NCBI GenBank assembly: GCA_022616435.1
Contig: JAKEET010000096.1
Span: 1 to 64,000, forward strand
From: Gemmataceae bacterium
Lineage (GTDB): Bacteria > Planctomycetota > Planctomycetia > Gemmatales > Gemmataceae
Direction: 5' to 3'
Length of the DNA: 64,000 nt
Made by a program: the position numbers and the translations under genes
Notes under the pieces: generated by a model
Databases searched by the model: none
Seen by the model: the letters and a program-made list of their open reading frames with translations, nothing else
What the model was told of the DNA's origin: nothing
Shown: in pieces, positions 25,037 through 33,793 of the stretch
How positions within the stretch are numbered: position 1 is the stretch's first letter
How the letters are laid out: every line of letters begins with the position of its first letter

Positions 25037-25708
25037 ATGAAACGGCTGCTGTTCGCGCTCATGGTTGCCGCACTCGGGCTCGGCGCTGCGCCGCGCGCCG
25101 GCGACGACGGCTGGATCAAGCTCTTCAACGGCAAGGACTTCACCGGCTGGAAGAAGTTCCTCGATCCGAAAAAGAAGGACGCCGACCCGGACAAGATCTG
25201 GACCATCAAGGAGGGCGTCATTTACTGCGAGGGGAGCGTCAACGGTTACCTGATCACGGAAAAGGAATACCGGAACTACGTGCTCAAGCTGCAGTGGCGC
25301 TGGGGCGACAGGGTCCACGTGAAGTACGGACGCAACAGCGGCGTCTTCGTCCACGTCGCCGGGCCCGACAAGATCTGGCCCAAGTCGGTGGAGGCCCAGC
25401 TCATGGCCGACCATGCCGGCGACTTCTGGCTGGTCGGCGATTTCAAGCTGACGGTCGATCCGAAGCGGCAAGATCCGAAGGTCGCCCGGCACTACTACCG
25501 CATGAAGGACAAGGTCGAGAACAAGCTGGGCGAATGGAACCAGTACGAGATCACGTGCCAGGGGGACAGCGTGAAGCTGGTCATCAACGGCCAACTCGTC
25601 AACCGCGGCGAAAACGCCGAGCTGACCAAGGGGAAGATCCTGCTGCAATCGGAAGGCGCGGAGATTCACTTCAAGGACGTGATACTGAAGCGGCTGGCGA
25701 AGTCATGA
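25037..25708 (+). CDS. secreted DUF1080 (3-keto-disaccharide hydrolase type) protein
   Basis: 223 residues. Signal peptide 1-21, then GWIKLFNGKDFTGWKKF, the hallmark opening of DUF1080, WTIKEGVIYCEGSVNGYLITEKEY, SGVFVHVAG and VEAQLMADHAGDFW. The fold is a concanavalin-like jelly roll; family members hydrolyse glycosidic bonds of 3-keto-glycosides or bind sugars in the periplasm. CAGGAG lies 6 bases before the ATG, and a promoter is visible at 24965. Its 3' end overlaps the convergent gene by 6 bases. Confidence 0.92.
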   Translation: MKRLLFALMVAALGLGAAPRAGDDGWIKLFNGKDFTGWKKFLDPKKKDADPDKIWTIKEGVIYCEGSVNGYLITEKEYRNYVLKLQWRWGDRVHVKYGRNSGVFVHVAGPDKIWPKSVEAQLMADHAGDFWLVGDFKLTVDPKRQDPKVARHYYRMKDKVENKLGEWNQYEITCQGDSVKLVINGQLVNRGENAELTKGKILLQSEGAEIHFKDVILKRLAKS

Positions 25709-27511
25709 ATCAAACGGCATCCGCAACGTCGGCGGGTTGGCGTAGCGCCGCATCTTCAAGGTGACGCGGCCGCCGGCGCCGGGGGCGAGCCGCACATCCA
25801 CGAACGCGGCGTTGACCGGCACGCTAAGCCCGCCGAGCGTCGCCTCGACGAGCCGATGTTCGCCGTACGCTCCGCCTTGCACCGTCACGCGCCGGGCGGC
25901 GAGCGGGTTGGTGTTGACCAGCGCGACGGTCACTTCATCCGCGGTCAGCTTCTCGATCAGCGCCGCCACGTCGTCGGGCAGGCCGGCGCGACGTTTCTCC
26001 GGGTCGAAGTACCGCAGCCGGGCGAACAAGAGCTTGCCGCGGTTCTTGGGCGGCAAGCCGCCCATGGCCAGCTCGATCATCGACTCGACGCTGCACGGGT
26101 TCAGCCGCAGCGGGTCGTCGGCGAGGCGCGTGTCGGGCGTGGTCGTGTCCTTGCGCATGGCGGCGACGCGTTGGCGCAGTCGTTCCAGATCCGCGCGCAA
26201 GGCGGTTTCGGGATACGTCGGACTCTTGCCGTCGAGGTAGTCCAGCCAGCGATTGGCCGGCACGCTGCCGCGGTCGCCGCTTTTCATCGTGCTGTAATAG
26301 ATGTCCAGGGCGCCGTGGGCGTATTTCTGCGGCTTGTAATCGTACCAACCCTGGTCGCCGTACATGTGCGGATAGGACGTTTGCCCGTTTACCGTCTTCT
26401 TGTGCGAGTTGACGATGTCGATCTGCTTGCGCCAGCCGTCGAGGTACTTGTCGTCGCCGGTCAGCAGGTAGGCGTTCATGAAGCCGATCATGGCGCGGTC
26501 GTGGCCGTTGCGATGGGCCAGCTTGCCGGTCTGCGGGACGATCACCGAGAACCCCCAGCCATAGACGCCGCCGTACCATTTGCCGCCGGCCGACGAGCCG
26601 ATCTTGCCGTCGAGGCCGACGTTGCTCGGGATGATGCCGCCGTTGGCCTTCATGCGCTCCAGCCAGGCGTCGGCGTACTCGAGCAACCACGCTTTGTACT
26701 TCGGCTCGTGGGCGAGCATGTAGGCGTTGGCCGCCAGGCACGTGGCCATCAAGTTCTGCGGGTGGTCGCCGACGATGTCGTTGTAATCCTTGAAGTGGTC
26801 GAGCATCTCCTGATAAGTGCGTTCGCCGTGGCCGAGCTTGAAGCGGTTGCCGACCTCGATGGGATCGCCGGCCCAATCGAGCGCCGTGGCCTTGCGCAGC
26901 AGCGGCCCGCGGCTGCCGTTGAACATGCTTTTGATGATCTTGTGCTTGGGGTCGTAGTTGGGGGCGTCGGGATCCTCGTTCATGTAGAACCCGGCATAGC
27001 GGCGCACGCGCTGCTGAAACATGCGGTCGGATGGATCGGACAGGCCCTGCAAGTTGAAGACGACCAGGCCCTCGCCGTTGTGCAGCCAGTCCATGGTGAC
27101 GGGGAATTCCTTGTAGTACATGCCGTCCTTGCCGAAGGGGACGTGGGTGGTCTTGGCGAGGGTGTACTGGCGAAGATGTCCTTCCCAGGCTTTCTTGTAC
27201 ATGCGCAGGATGTCGTCGGCGCCGCCGAGGGCGTGGAGGATGGGCCAATCGGTGAGGTTTTCGATGGCGTCGTCGGGCCCGTCGTCGCCACCCCAGCGTT
27301 CGACGCACAGGAGCCAGCCGCGCTCGTCGAAGTAGCGGTCGAAGAATTCGCGGCAGGCGGCGGCGTTGGCCTTCAACAGGTGGCGCTGGAGCAACGCCCA
27401 GGTTGGGGGAGACATGGGGGTGTTGAGGGAGACGGTGGGGGGTTGGGCCGGGGAAGGCGCTGGCAATGCCAATACCAGCGCAATGCCGAACAACACTCGA
27501 ATGCGAATCAT
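25703..27511 (-). CDS. secreted 602-residue protein, probable alpha-toroid carbohydrate-active fold
   Basis: Starts at MIRIRVLFGI with a signal peptide to about residue 23. The sequence is rich in W/Y/H helices typical of an (alpha/alpha)-barrel: WGGDDGPDDAIENLTDWPILHALG, MDWLHNGEGLVVFNLQGLSD, GDHPQNLMATCLAANAYML, GGKWYGGVYGWGFSVIVP, YPHMYGDQGWYDYKPQKYAHGA. The last 100 residues are beta-rich (VALVNTNPLAARRVTVQGGAYGEH), like an accessory domain. Such layouts occur in glycoside hydrolases and polysaccharide lyases, but I recognise no family signature. GGGGGG lies 3 bases before the start. Confidence 0.75.
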   Translation of the reverse strand: MIRIRVLFGIALVLALPAPSPAQPPTVSLNTPMSPPTWALLQRHLLKANAAACREFFDRYFDERGWLLCVERWGGDDGPDDAIENLTDWPILHALGGADDILRMYKKAWEGHLRQYTLAKTTHVPFGKDGMYYKEFPVTMDWLHNGEGLVVFNLQGLSDPSDRMFQQRVRRYAGFYMNEDPDAPNYDPKHKIIKSMFNGSRGPLLRKATALDWAGDPIEVGNRFKLGHGERTYQEMLDHFKDYNDIVGDHPQNLMATCLAANAYMLAHEPKYKAWLLEYADAWLERMKANGGIIPSNVGLDGKIGSSAGGKWYGGVYGWGFSVIVPQTGKLAHRNGHDRAMIGFMNAYLLTGDDKYLDGWRKQIDIVNSHKKTVNGQTSYPHMYGDQGWYDYKPQKYAHGALDIYYSTMKSGDRGSVPANRWLDYLDGKSPTYPETALRADLERLRQRVAAMRKDTTTPDTRLADDPLRLNPCSVESMIELAMGGLPPKNRGKLLFARLRYFDPEKRRAGLPDDVAALIEKLTADEVTVALVNTNPLAARRVTVQGGAYGEHRLVEATLGGLSVPVNAAFVDVRLAPGAGGRVTLKMRRYANPPTLRMPFDS

Positions 27512-27712
27512 GTTCCCCCCGGGCTTATCGTGGTTCCTCATTCTTCGCGACGCCGTCACCCTTGTCGTCGTCCAAGGCGTCGTTCACGAGCCGCGACCCC
27601 ATATGTCACGGCGCCAACGGATCCACGGAGCACACGATGGGACGGCGCTTGGTCGCGACGGAGAGTCATGATTCCCCCAAGGGAGTGCGCGTTGTCTGCG
27701 GCTATCGCCGAG

Positions 27713-28063
27713 CTAGTCGGTTGAAGTCGTCGGGGCAAGACCATTGACTTCCGATTCAATCATGCCCCAACTGTTCTGATAATCCAAAAACACAGCTCGA
27801 AAAGAGGCATCATCCATGTCCAGGATCGACAGGTAATCGTAGCCGTGAGCGTATTTGGATTTGTAAAGGGCCAAGACCTCGCGCACCAAATCACGATTCT
27901 TAACTTCCCAGCGCATCATGAGCGCTGGAAGAATCTCAACTGTGTCGGCAAGATCATGCATTTGTTGCAAATGACCACCGGGCGCCAAGTTTCGCAACTC
28001 ATGAAAGCAACGTTGCAAGATAACCAGGAGCTTTTGCTGCAGAATCATCGGCATCGCGTCCAT
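27713..28063 (-). CDS. probable immunity protein of the ParB-like toxin
   Basis: 116 residues, acidic, starting MDAMPMILQQKLL. No enzyme motif is seen (WEVKNRDLVREVLALYKSKYAHGYDYLSIL). GGAG lies 6 bases before the ATG, and the gene starts 11 bases after the preceding toxin-like ORF. A small acidic protein directly after an orphan toxin domain is the typical immunity position; the role is inferred from context only. Confidence 0.55.
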   Translation of the reverse strand: MDAMPMILQQKLLVILQRCFHELRNLAPGGHLQQMHDLADTVEILPALMMRWEVKNRDLVREVLALYKSKYAHGYDYLSILDMDDASFRAVFLDYQNSWGMIESEVNGLAPTTSTD

Positions 28064-28074
28064 CGTTGGCTCCT

Positions 28075-28389
28075 TTAGCTTTGGATTCGCACCTGCGCCA
28101 AGGGAATCGACTTCTTCTGACCCGATGCTCCGAGCGGCTGAAGCGAGATGGGCGGAATCCTCGCACGCCCTTGAACCGTGCCCATGGCTGACTCAAGTGC
28201 GCCGTACTTGCGTCGCGGGTCAGAACGGCTGATCACGCTCTTGGGCGAATGCAAGTCTTTTAGCTGAGCCATCAGCGTTCGCGGAGGTTGACCATCGACA
28301 AACAAGACCGCTGGAATCATTCGCAGGCCATTCTCCCGCGCGGCCACGGCACGATGGACTCCATCCTCGATGAAGTACTGGGGATCCAT
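28075..28389 (-). CDS. orphan ParB-like polymorphic-toxin C-terminal domain
   Basis: 104 residues. PQYFIEDGVHRAVAAREN and GLRMIPAVLFVDGQPPRTL form the ParB/sulfiredoxin-like core (EDGVHR corresponds to the GxxR nuclease box), followed by DLHSPKSVISRSDPRRKYG. I recall this domain at the C-terminus of planctomycete polymorphic toxins. Here it stands alone: an in-frame TGA lies 7 codons before the ATG, and no RHS, Hint or secretion domain precedes it. GAGGT is 9 bases upstream of the start. The adjacent gene is a likely immunity partner. Confidence 0.6.
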   Translation of the reverse strand: MDPQYFIEDGVHRAVAARENGLRMIPAVLFVDGQPPRTLMAQLKDLHSPKSVISRSDPRRKYGALESAMGTVQGRARIPPISLQPLGASGQKKSIPLAQVRIQS

Positions 28390-28445
28390 AGCCGACGAAC
28401 CTCATTCTACCACAGTAGCAGACCCGCCTTCAACGTTCTCGTTTC

Positions 28446-28474
28446 TTGTCCCGGCAAGGCGTTCCGTTTACAAT
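28446..28474 (+). promoter_or_regulatory. strong-looking sigma70-type promoter
   Basis: TTGTCC, 17 bases, TACAAT; 40 bases from the -10 to the ATG at 28514. Confidence 0.6.
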
Positions 28475-28513
28475 AGCTCCTGCCCGCCCCAATCTAACGA
28501 TCCGGAACACACG

Positions 28514-29578
28514 ATGCGACTCAGTTTTTCTCTTGCAACTGCCCTCGTCCTCATTTCGGCAGTGCCTTCCTGGGCCGACGAGCCGCTCACCCTCAAGAAC
28601 TACAAGGCCCCCGCGGAGAACAGCAAGGACGAGCCGCTCGCCCCGAATTTCTCGCTCGCCAAGGCGACCGACTTTCTCGATAACGCCGCCCTCCAGTGGA
28701 CCGACAAACGGACTTGCTTCTCGTGCCACACGAACTTCGCCTATCTCTACGCCCGGCCGCTGGTGTCCGCGAAAGTCCCTGCACATGACGAAGTCCGCAA
28801 AGCCTTGGAAGAAATGGTCAGCGTCCGCTGGCAGGAGAAGGGCCCGCGCTGGGATGCCGAGGTGGTCGCGTCGGCCGCCGCCCTGGCCTTCAACGACGCC
28901 CACACCACCGGGAAGCTCCATCCGGTGACCAAGACGGCGCTCGATCGCATCTGGACCGTGCAGCAAAAAGACGGCGGCTTCCGGTGGCTCAAATGCGCCT
29001 GGCCGCCGATGGAGAATGACGATCACTACGGCGTGACGCTGGCGGCGCTGGCGGTCGGTTTTGCGCCCGGCGACTACGCCAAGACCGACGTTGCCAGGAA
29101 GGGCCTGGCGCAGGTCCGGACCTGGCTGCGCGTCAACCCGCCGCAGAATCGCCATCACGACGCCATGGTGCTGTGGGTGTCCACGTATCTCGACGGCTTC
29201 ATGACGAAAAAAGAACAGCACGACACCATCGCCGAGCTGCTGCGCAATCAACGTCCCGACGGCGGCTGGAACAGCGCCAGCCTCGGCTACTGGAAGCGGC
29301 ACCGGGATGAAAAGGTCCCGCAGGACTACGCGACCGCAGACGGCTACGCGACCGGTTTCGTGATCTATGTGCTGCGCCGCGCCGGCGTGCCCGCGAACGA
29401 CCCGGCCATCGGCAAGGGCGTCGCTTGGTTGAAGTCCAATCAGCGCGAGAGCGGCCGCTGGTACACGCGCTCGCTCTACAAGGACAACAAGCACTACCTG
29501 TCGCACGCCGGCACCTCGTTCGCGGTGATGGCGCTGGCCGAGTGCCAGGCGTTATCGAAACCGGCCGGCGCCGACTGA
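28514..29578 (+). CDS. secreted haem-motif plus terpene-cyclase-like alpha-toroid protein
   Basis: 354 residues. Signal peptide 1-21 (PSWADEP). Cys68-Phe-Ser-Cys71-His72 is a c-type haem attachment motif (TCFSCHTN). The remainder carries squalene-hopene-cyclase-type repeats: WTVQQKDGGFRWL, LRNQRPDGGWN, WLKSNQRESGRWYT (QxxxGxW boxes). The catalytic DxDD of true cyclases is absent, so it is a secreted alpha/alpha-toroid rather than a hopanoid synthase. The haem motif suggests redox sensing or cytochrome function in the periplasm. Confidence 0.85.
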   Translation: MRLSFSLATALVLISAVPSWADEPLTLKNYKAPAENSKDEPLAPNFSLAKATDFLDNAALQWTDKRTCFSCHTNFAYLYARPLVSAKVPAHDEVRKALEEMVSVRWQEKGPRWDAEVVASAAALAFNDAHTTGKLHPVTKTALDRIWTVQQKDGGFRWLKCAWPPMENDDHYGVTLAALAVGFAPGDYAKTDVARKGLAQVRTWLRVNPPQNRHHDAMVLWVSTYLDGFMTKKEQHDTIAELLRNQRPDGGWNSASLGYWKRHRDEKVPQDYATADGYATGFVIYVLRRAGVPANDPAIGKGVAWLKSNQRESGRWYTRSLYKDNKHYLSHAGTSFAVMALAECQALSKPAGAD

Positions 29579-29660
29579 ATCGGACGGGCCGGAACTTTTC
29601 GCCTGCCCCACAGTCTAATGCACAGGGGAAGGCGGCCGGACTACTGAACGGAGGTCAATC

Positions 29661-30260
29661 ATGTCAAGAACGCTCGGCTTCGGCGCTTTGATGATAACGG
29701 CTGTGCTGGTCGTGACCGACCAGGCCCAAGGACAGAAGCGCGACAACAAGGGAACCGTCATTCCAGCGACGCCGCAAGACTACAAGGTTTTGGAGCGCGT
29801 GCAGACCGTGACCGCCATCATCGCCGCGGCCGACGCGCAGTCGGTGCGGTTCCGCATCGAGACGCCGCGGCTGGTGCCCAGCAAGAACAAGGGGGGCGGC
29901 AGGAACAAGAACAGGAAACAATATCCCCCGCAGGTGGTCCTTGACTCCAAGGAATTTGAGCTCGACCTGGCCGACGGCGTGGTCGTGAAGCGCACCTACG
30001 TCGCGCCGGAATACGACGACAAGGGCTTTTTCAAGGTCAACGAGGCCGACGCCAAGGAGCTGCGCAGCAAGGGCTACATCGCCTCGAAAGTTGAAGACAT
30101 CCGTTCCGGCAACATCGCCAAGCTGGTGCTGGTCGCCCCCAAGCGCGGCAAGGACCAGGGCGTCGGCAACGCCGCCAGGTCGACCGTGAAAGCAATCTAC
30201 TTGTTGAAGGAGGGCGTCCCGGTCGCAACCCCGAACGAGAAGAAGAAGAAAAAGAAATGA
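29661..30260 (+). CDS. secreted hypothetical protein with poly-Lys tail
   Basis: 199 residues. Signal peptide about 1-24 (TDQAQGQ). The core is beta-rich (YKVLERVQTVTAIIAAADAQSVRFRIETPRLV) with a basic insert (KNKGGGRNKNRKQYP) and ends EKKKKKK. GGAGGT lies 7 bases before the ATG. A clear intrinsic terminator follows at 30310. It may be cotranscribed with the haem/toroid gene 82 bases upstream. No family recognised. Confidence 0.75.
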   Translation: MSRTLGFGALMITAVLVVTDQAQGQKRDNKGTVIPATPQDYKVLERVQTVTAIIAAADAQSVRFRIETPRLVPSKNKGGGRNKNRKQYPPQVVLDSKEFELDLADGVVVKRTYVAPEYDDKGFFKVNEADAKELRSKGYIASKVEDIRSGNIAKLVLVAPKRGKDQGVGNAARSTVKAIYLLKEGVPVATPNEKKKKKK

Positions 30261-30309
30261 CCCCGGCCGGTGTCGCGGCCGTATCCCACCTGATCCAGTA
30301 CAACATCAT

Positions 30310-30338
30310 CACCCGCGGCTTGATCCGCGGGTGTTTTT
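30310..30338 (+). terminator. intrinsic terminator
   Basis: Nine-base stem CACCCGCGG/CCGCGGGTG, loop CTTGAT, then TTTTT; 50 bases after the preceding stop codon. Confidence 0.85.
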
Positions 30339-30348
30339 GTTGAGCACC

Positions 30349-30972
30349 ATGTCCACCCCCGAGTATCGAAAAGCCCGCCGCCATCTGGGCCGCCGTGACG
30401 CGGTCCTCGGCAAGCTGATTCGCGCGATCGGCCCATGCACCTTGCGCGCCACCGACGATCACTTCGGCATCCTGGTGCGCTCGATCGTGTCGCAACAGAT
30501 TTCCACGAAAGCGGCGATGGCCATCTCCGGCCGGCTGGTCAAGGCGCTGGGCCGGCGCGGCTTGCGGCCCAAGAGCATCCTCGACGCGGATGACCGCTTG
30601 CTGCGCGAAGCCGGCCTCTCCGCCAACAAGATGCGGTCGCTGCGGGACCTGGCGGCGAAGTGCGCGGCGGGCGACGTGCCGCTGCGCAGGCTGCCCGACA
30701 TGGACGACGAAGCGGTAGTCGAGGCCCTCACCCTGGTCCACGGCATCGGCCGCTGGACGGCGGAGATGTTCCTGATCTTCTCGCTGGGCCGGCTCGACGT
30801 GCTGCCGGTCGGCGATTACGGGCTGCGCGCGGGTGTGCAGCGACAATACGAGCTGGACGACCTTCCCGACAAGAACACGCTCACCACCGTCGCCGAGCCG
30901 TGGCGGCCCTATCGCACGGTCGGCACCTGGTTCATCTGGCGCAGCTTCGGCAACGTACCGCAATCGGAATGA
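30349..30972 (+). CDS. AlkA-type DNA-3-methyladenine glycosylase (HhH-GPD)
   Basis: 207 residues from MSTPEYRKA. FGILVRSIVSQQISTKAA opens the HhH-GPD fold; the helix-hairpin-helix is LVHGIGRWTAEMFLIFSLGR and the catalytic Asp156 lies in LPVGDYGLRAG. There is no C-terminal iron-sulphur cluster, consistent with the AlkA branch rather than Nth/MutY. It removes alkylated bases such as 3-methyladenine. The ATG lies 10 bases beyond the terminator T-run. Confidence 0.92.
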   Translation: MSTPEYRKARRHLGRRDAVLGKLIRAIGPCTLRATDDHFGILVRSIVSQQISTKAAMAISGRLVKALGRRGLRPKSILDADDRLLREAGLSANKMRSLRDLAAKCAAGDVPLRRLPDMDDEAVVEALTLVHGIGRWTAEMFLIFSLGRLDVLPVGDYGLRAGVQRQYELDDLPDKNTLTTVAEPWRPYRTVGTWFIWRSFGNVPQSE

Positions 30973-30978
30973 AACAAA

Positions 30979-31030
30979 CAGCCCGCAGCGCCAGCAAGCG
31001 GGCAGCCGCCCTTGCTGGCGCTGCCGGCTG
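30979..31030. repeat. CAGCGCCAGCAAG/CTTGCTGGCGCTG inverted repeat
   Basis: Arms 30979-31002 and 31009-31030 pair almost perfectly with a 6-base loop, filling most of the 73-base gap between the glycosylase and the permease gene. Confidence 0.85.
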
Positions 31031-31045
31031 GTGTACGACTCTTCT

Positions 31046-31825
31046 ATGGAATATCTCTGGCTTTGCCTGGCCGCCTTCGGCGCCGGCGCCGTCAACGCCA
31101 TCGCCGGCGGCGGCACCCTCTTGACCTTTCCCGCGCTGCGCTTCTCGCCGTTGGGATCGTTTCCGGAGGGCTCAATCCTCGCCAACGCCACCAGCACCGT
31201 CGCCCTGTTGCCGGGTTCCGTTGCCAGCGCCTGGGGCTATCGCAGGGAGCTGGCCGCCTGCCGACGCTGGCTGATCCTCCTCGGCATCCCGAGCCTGATC
31301 GGCGGCGGCGCGGGCGCATGTCTCTTGATCTTCGGCGGCGAGCGGGCGTTCGCGGCGATTGTTCCTTGGCTCATTCTCGCCGCCGCCACCCTGTTCTTGC
31401 TGCAACCGACGCTCGTGCGCTTCTTTCGCCGGCACGCCGCCCAGGGTCCGCCGGCGGCACGATTGCTGGCCGTGATCGTGGTCTGCCAGCTCCTGATCGG
31501 TCTCTACGGCGGCTACTTCGGCGCCGGCATCGGCATCCTGATGCTCAGCACCCTCTCCTTTCTCGGCCTGGACGATATCCATCACGTCAACGCGCTCAAG
31601 TCGTTCCTCGCGTTCTGCATGAACGGCGTGTCGGCCACGCTCTTGATCGTTCTCGATCGCGTGTACTGGCCCTACGGCATCGCCATGGCCCTGGCCGCCA
31701 TGGCCGGCGGCTACGCCGGCGCTCGGCTGGCGCTGACGCTGCGGCCGCCGATGGTCCGGTGGATCGTGATCGTGCTGGGGTTTAGCCTGGCGGGGTATTA
31801 TTTCTATCGCGAATGGTGGAGATGA
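31046..31825 (+). CDS. TSUP-family (TauE/SafE) membrane permease
   Basis: 259 residues, about seven or eight membrane segments. GAGAVNAIAGGGTLLTFPAL in the first repeat and GLYGGYFGAGIGILMLSTLSFLG in the second are the two family repeats. Members move sulfite, sulfonates or other sulphur anions across the inner membrane. The exact substrate is unknown, and no sulphur-metabolism genes are adjacent. Confidence 0.92.
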   Translation: MEYLWLCLAAFGAGAVNAIAGGGTLLTFPALRFSPLGSFPEGSILANATSTVALLPGSVASAWGYRRELAACRRWLILLGIPSLIGGGAGACLLIFGGERAFAAIVPWLILAAATLFLLQPTLVRFFRRHAAQGPPAARLLAVIVVCQLLIGLYGGYFGAGIGILMLSTLSFLGLDDIHHVNALKSFLAFCMNGVSATLLIVLDRVYWPYGIAMALAAMAGGYAGARLALTLRPPMVRWIVIVLGFSLAGYYFYREWWR

Positions 31826-31828
31826 CCG

Positions 31829-32125
31829 TCATTCGCCCTTTCTCCAAATCGCGGCGAAATCACGAGCTCCGTGGAGAATGCGCAGGATCTCCACAGTCTT
31901 GCCCTCGATTCGAAAGAAAATCACAAATGGGGAAACGGCAAAGCTCCGCAAACCAACCGCCAACTCATCACGCGGTCGTCCCATCCCGGGAAAGCGCGCC
32001 AACATGCGGCATTGCTTGCGGATCCTTGTGACGTATCGATCTGCACCCGTTTTGCCGGCTGGGGACACGTAGTCCCATACATCATCCAGGTCCGTCCGCG
32101 CCCGAGGTGTGATGCGCAGCTTCAT
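31829..32125 (-). CDS. parE: RelE/ParE-type toxin
   Basis: 98 residues. ARTDLDDVWDYVSPAGKTGADRYV, MLARFPGMGRPRDELAVGLRSFAV and FFRIEGKTVEILRILHGARDF are the ParE/RelE fold signature. Its ATG overlaps the antitoxin stop by 4 bases (antitoxin first), the normal arrangement. ParE-branch toxins act on gyrase, RelE-branch toxins cut mRNA; the ARDF ending favours ParE. Confidence 0.92.
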   Translation of the reverse strand: MKLRITPRARTDLDDVWDYVSPAGKTGADRYVTRIRKQCRMLARFPGMGRPRDELAVGLRSFAVSPFVIFFRIEGKTVEILRILHGARDFAAIWRKGE

Positions 32126-32430
32126 ACGCTTTTCGCCTTGCGCTTCTTTGCGTCGCGCTCCTTCGCCTTGCGCTTCAGTCGTTCGCGGCCCGAACGCTTG
32201 ATCTCCTCGATCAACTCATCGTTGAACTCCAAGAGCTCGCCGCGTTCTGCCTCCTCCAGCCCCAGCGCGATTTCACGCCGCAAGTCCTCCAGTTTTTCAG
32301 CATCCGTCCGGTTCTGGGCCTGCAGCAAGCGCAAGGCGTCGCCGATAACACCATGCTTGGAGCGATACCGACCGGACGAAATCTGTTTCTTGACGATAGC
32401 GGCAAGATCAGGCGGCAATGTGATGTTCAT
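32122..32430 (-). CDS. parD: ParD-type antitoxin
   Basis: 102 residues from MNITLPPDLAAIVKKQI, a ribbon-helix-helix DNA-binding N-terminus, followed by SGRYRSKHGVIGDALRLLQ as in ParD/CopG antitoxins. The Lys/Glu-rich C-terminal helix (ERLKRKAKERDAKKRKAK) neutralises the toxin and is longer than usual. GAGGAG precedes the ATG. It is probably autoregulated together with the toxin. Confidence 0.9.
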   Translation of the reverse strand: MNITLPPDLAAIVKKQISSGRYRSKHGVIGDALRLLQAQNRTDAEKLEDLRREIALGLEEAERGELLEFNDELIEEIKRSGRERLKRKAKERDAKKRKAKSV

Positions 32431-32500
32431 TTCTTGGGCTCCTCGTAAACCGGGATTAGCATAGCACCAGATAAGATGAACTGTCAAAGGAATCGTGCCC

Positions 32501-33670
32501 ATGCCCGACCCCTTGCCCCAAGTCCGCCTCAAGATCGAACGCCGCTCGAACCATCCCTGGATCTTTCAGAAAATGGTCGAGAAGCCGGCGATCAAGCTGC
32601 CCGGCGGCAGCGTCGTCGATATCCTCGACCGCGGCGGGCAATGGGTCGGCCGCGGCTTGTACAACGGGCATTCGCGCATCGCCCTCCGCGTGCTCACCGT
32701 CGATCCCAACGAAGCCATCGACGCGGCGTTCTTCGAACGCCGGTTAAGACGCGCCGTCGAGTTGCGCCGCGACTGGCTCAAGCTCGACGCGGTCACCGAC
32801 GCCTACCGCCTGGTTTTTTCCGAAGGCGACGGCCTCAGCGGCCTGGTCGTCGATCGCTTCGGCGACACACTGGTGATGGAGTTTTTCGCCTTCGGCATGT
32901 ACCGCTTCCGGCCGGTCATTCAGGAATGGCTCGCCCAGCAGTTCCCCGGCTGCCGGTTCTACTGGTTTGCCGAGGAGCACGTGCAGAAGCAGGAATCGTT
33001 CGACTGCCGCCCGCCCGAGCCGCCGCCGCCGGGCGTCATCACCGAGCACGGCGTCCGCTTTCGGGTGGCGCCGGGGAGCAAGCACAAGACCGGGTTCTTC
33101 CTCGACCAGCGCGACAACCGCCTGACGCTGGCCGGCTTCTGTCCGGGCAAGCGCGTGCTCGACCTGTGCTGCAACACCGGCGGGTTCGCGGTCTATGCCA
33201 AGGCCAAAGGAGCCGCGGCCGAGGTGACCGGCGTCGATCTCGACGAGCAGGTCGTCGAGCTGGCCAAGCAGAACGCCAACCTGAATCAGGCTCGTGTCCG
33301 CTTCGTACAGGCCGACCTGTTCGCCTGGCTGCGCGACGTGGTTCCGCAGGGTCAGCGCTTCGACATTGTCGTGCTCGATCCGTCGAAGCAGACGCGCGAG
33401 CGCGAGGAAATCGACTTCGCGCTCAAACGCTACCTCGACATGAACAAGCTGGCGCTGCAAGCCGTCGCGCCGGGCGGGCTTCTGGTGACGTGCTCGTGCA
33501 CCGGTTTGATCGGCGAGGAGACTTTTCTCGAAACCGTGCGCCGCGCGGCCTGGCAGGCGAACCGCGTCGTCCAGGTCGTCAAGCTGTCCGGCGCCGGCCC
33601 GGACCACCCCTTCGTGGTTCACGCCCAGGAGGGACGCTACCTCAAGGCGGTGTGGTGCCGGGTGGAATAG
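32501..33670 (+). CDS. class I rRNA methyltransferase, RlmI type
   Basis: 389 residues from ATG 32501 (a GTG two codons earlier lies too close to AAAGGA). N-terminal PUA-like region: NHPWIFQKMV and DRGGQWVGRGLYNGHSRIALRVL. FSEGDGLSGLVVDRFGDTLV is the EEHD-like region. SAM motif I is VLDLCCNTGGFAVYAKAKGA; motif IV is LDPSKQTREREEI, where usual RlmI has DPPxF. It probably makes m5C on 23S rRNA. It diverges from parDE. Confidence 0.9.
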   Translation: MPDPLPQVRLKIERRSNHPWIFQKMVEKPAIKLPGGSVVDILDRGGQWVGRGLYNGHSRIALRVLTVDPNEAIDAAFFERRLRRAVELRRDWLKLDAVTDAYRLVFSEGDGLSGLVVDRFGDTLVMEFFAFGMYRFRPVIQEWLAQQFPGCRFYWFAEEHVQKQESFDCRPPEPPPPGVITEHGVRFRVAPGSKHKTGFFLDQRDNRLTLAGFCPGKRVLDLCCNTGGFAVYAKAKGAAAEVTGVDLDEQVVELAKQNANLNQARVRFVQADLFAWLRDVVPQGQRFDIVVLDPSKQTREREEIDFALKRYLDMNKLALQAVAPGGLLVTCSCTGLIGEETFLETVRRAAWQANRVVQVVKLSGAGPDHPFVVHAQEGRYLKAVWCRVE

Positions 33671-33726
33671 CTGCAACGAGCGTTCGGGGGCGGCGGGCAG
33701 TGGACGAGTGACGGGAGAGCGGCGTC

Positions 33727-33754
33727 TTGCAATCTCGCCCGGCGTGCATAAACT
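33727..33754 (+). promoter_or_regulatory. putative promoter of the sdh operon
   Basis: TTGCAA, 16 bases, TAAACT; 40 bases before the GTG start of the sdhC-like gene. Confidence 0.55.
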
Positions 33755-33793
33755 CACTTTTCAGGTCAACGATGATCGATCGAGGACGTAAGC

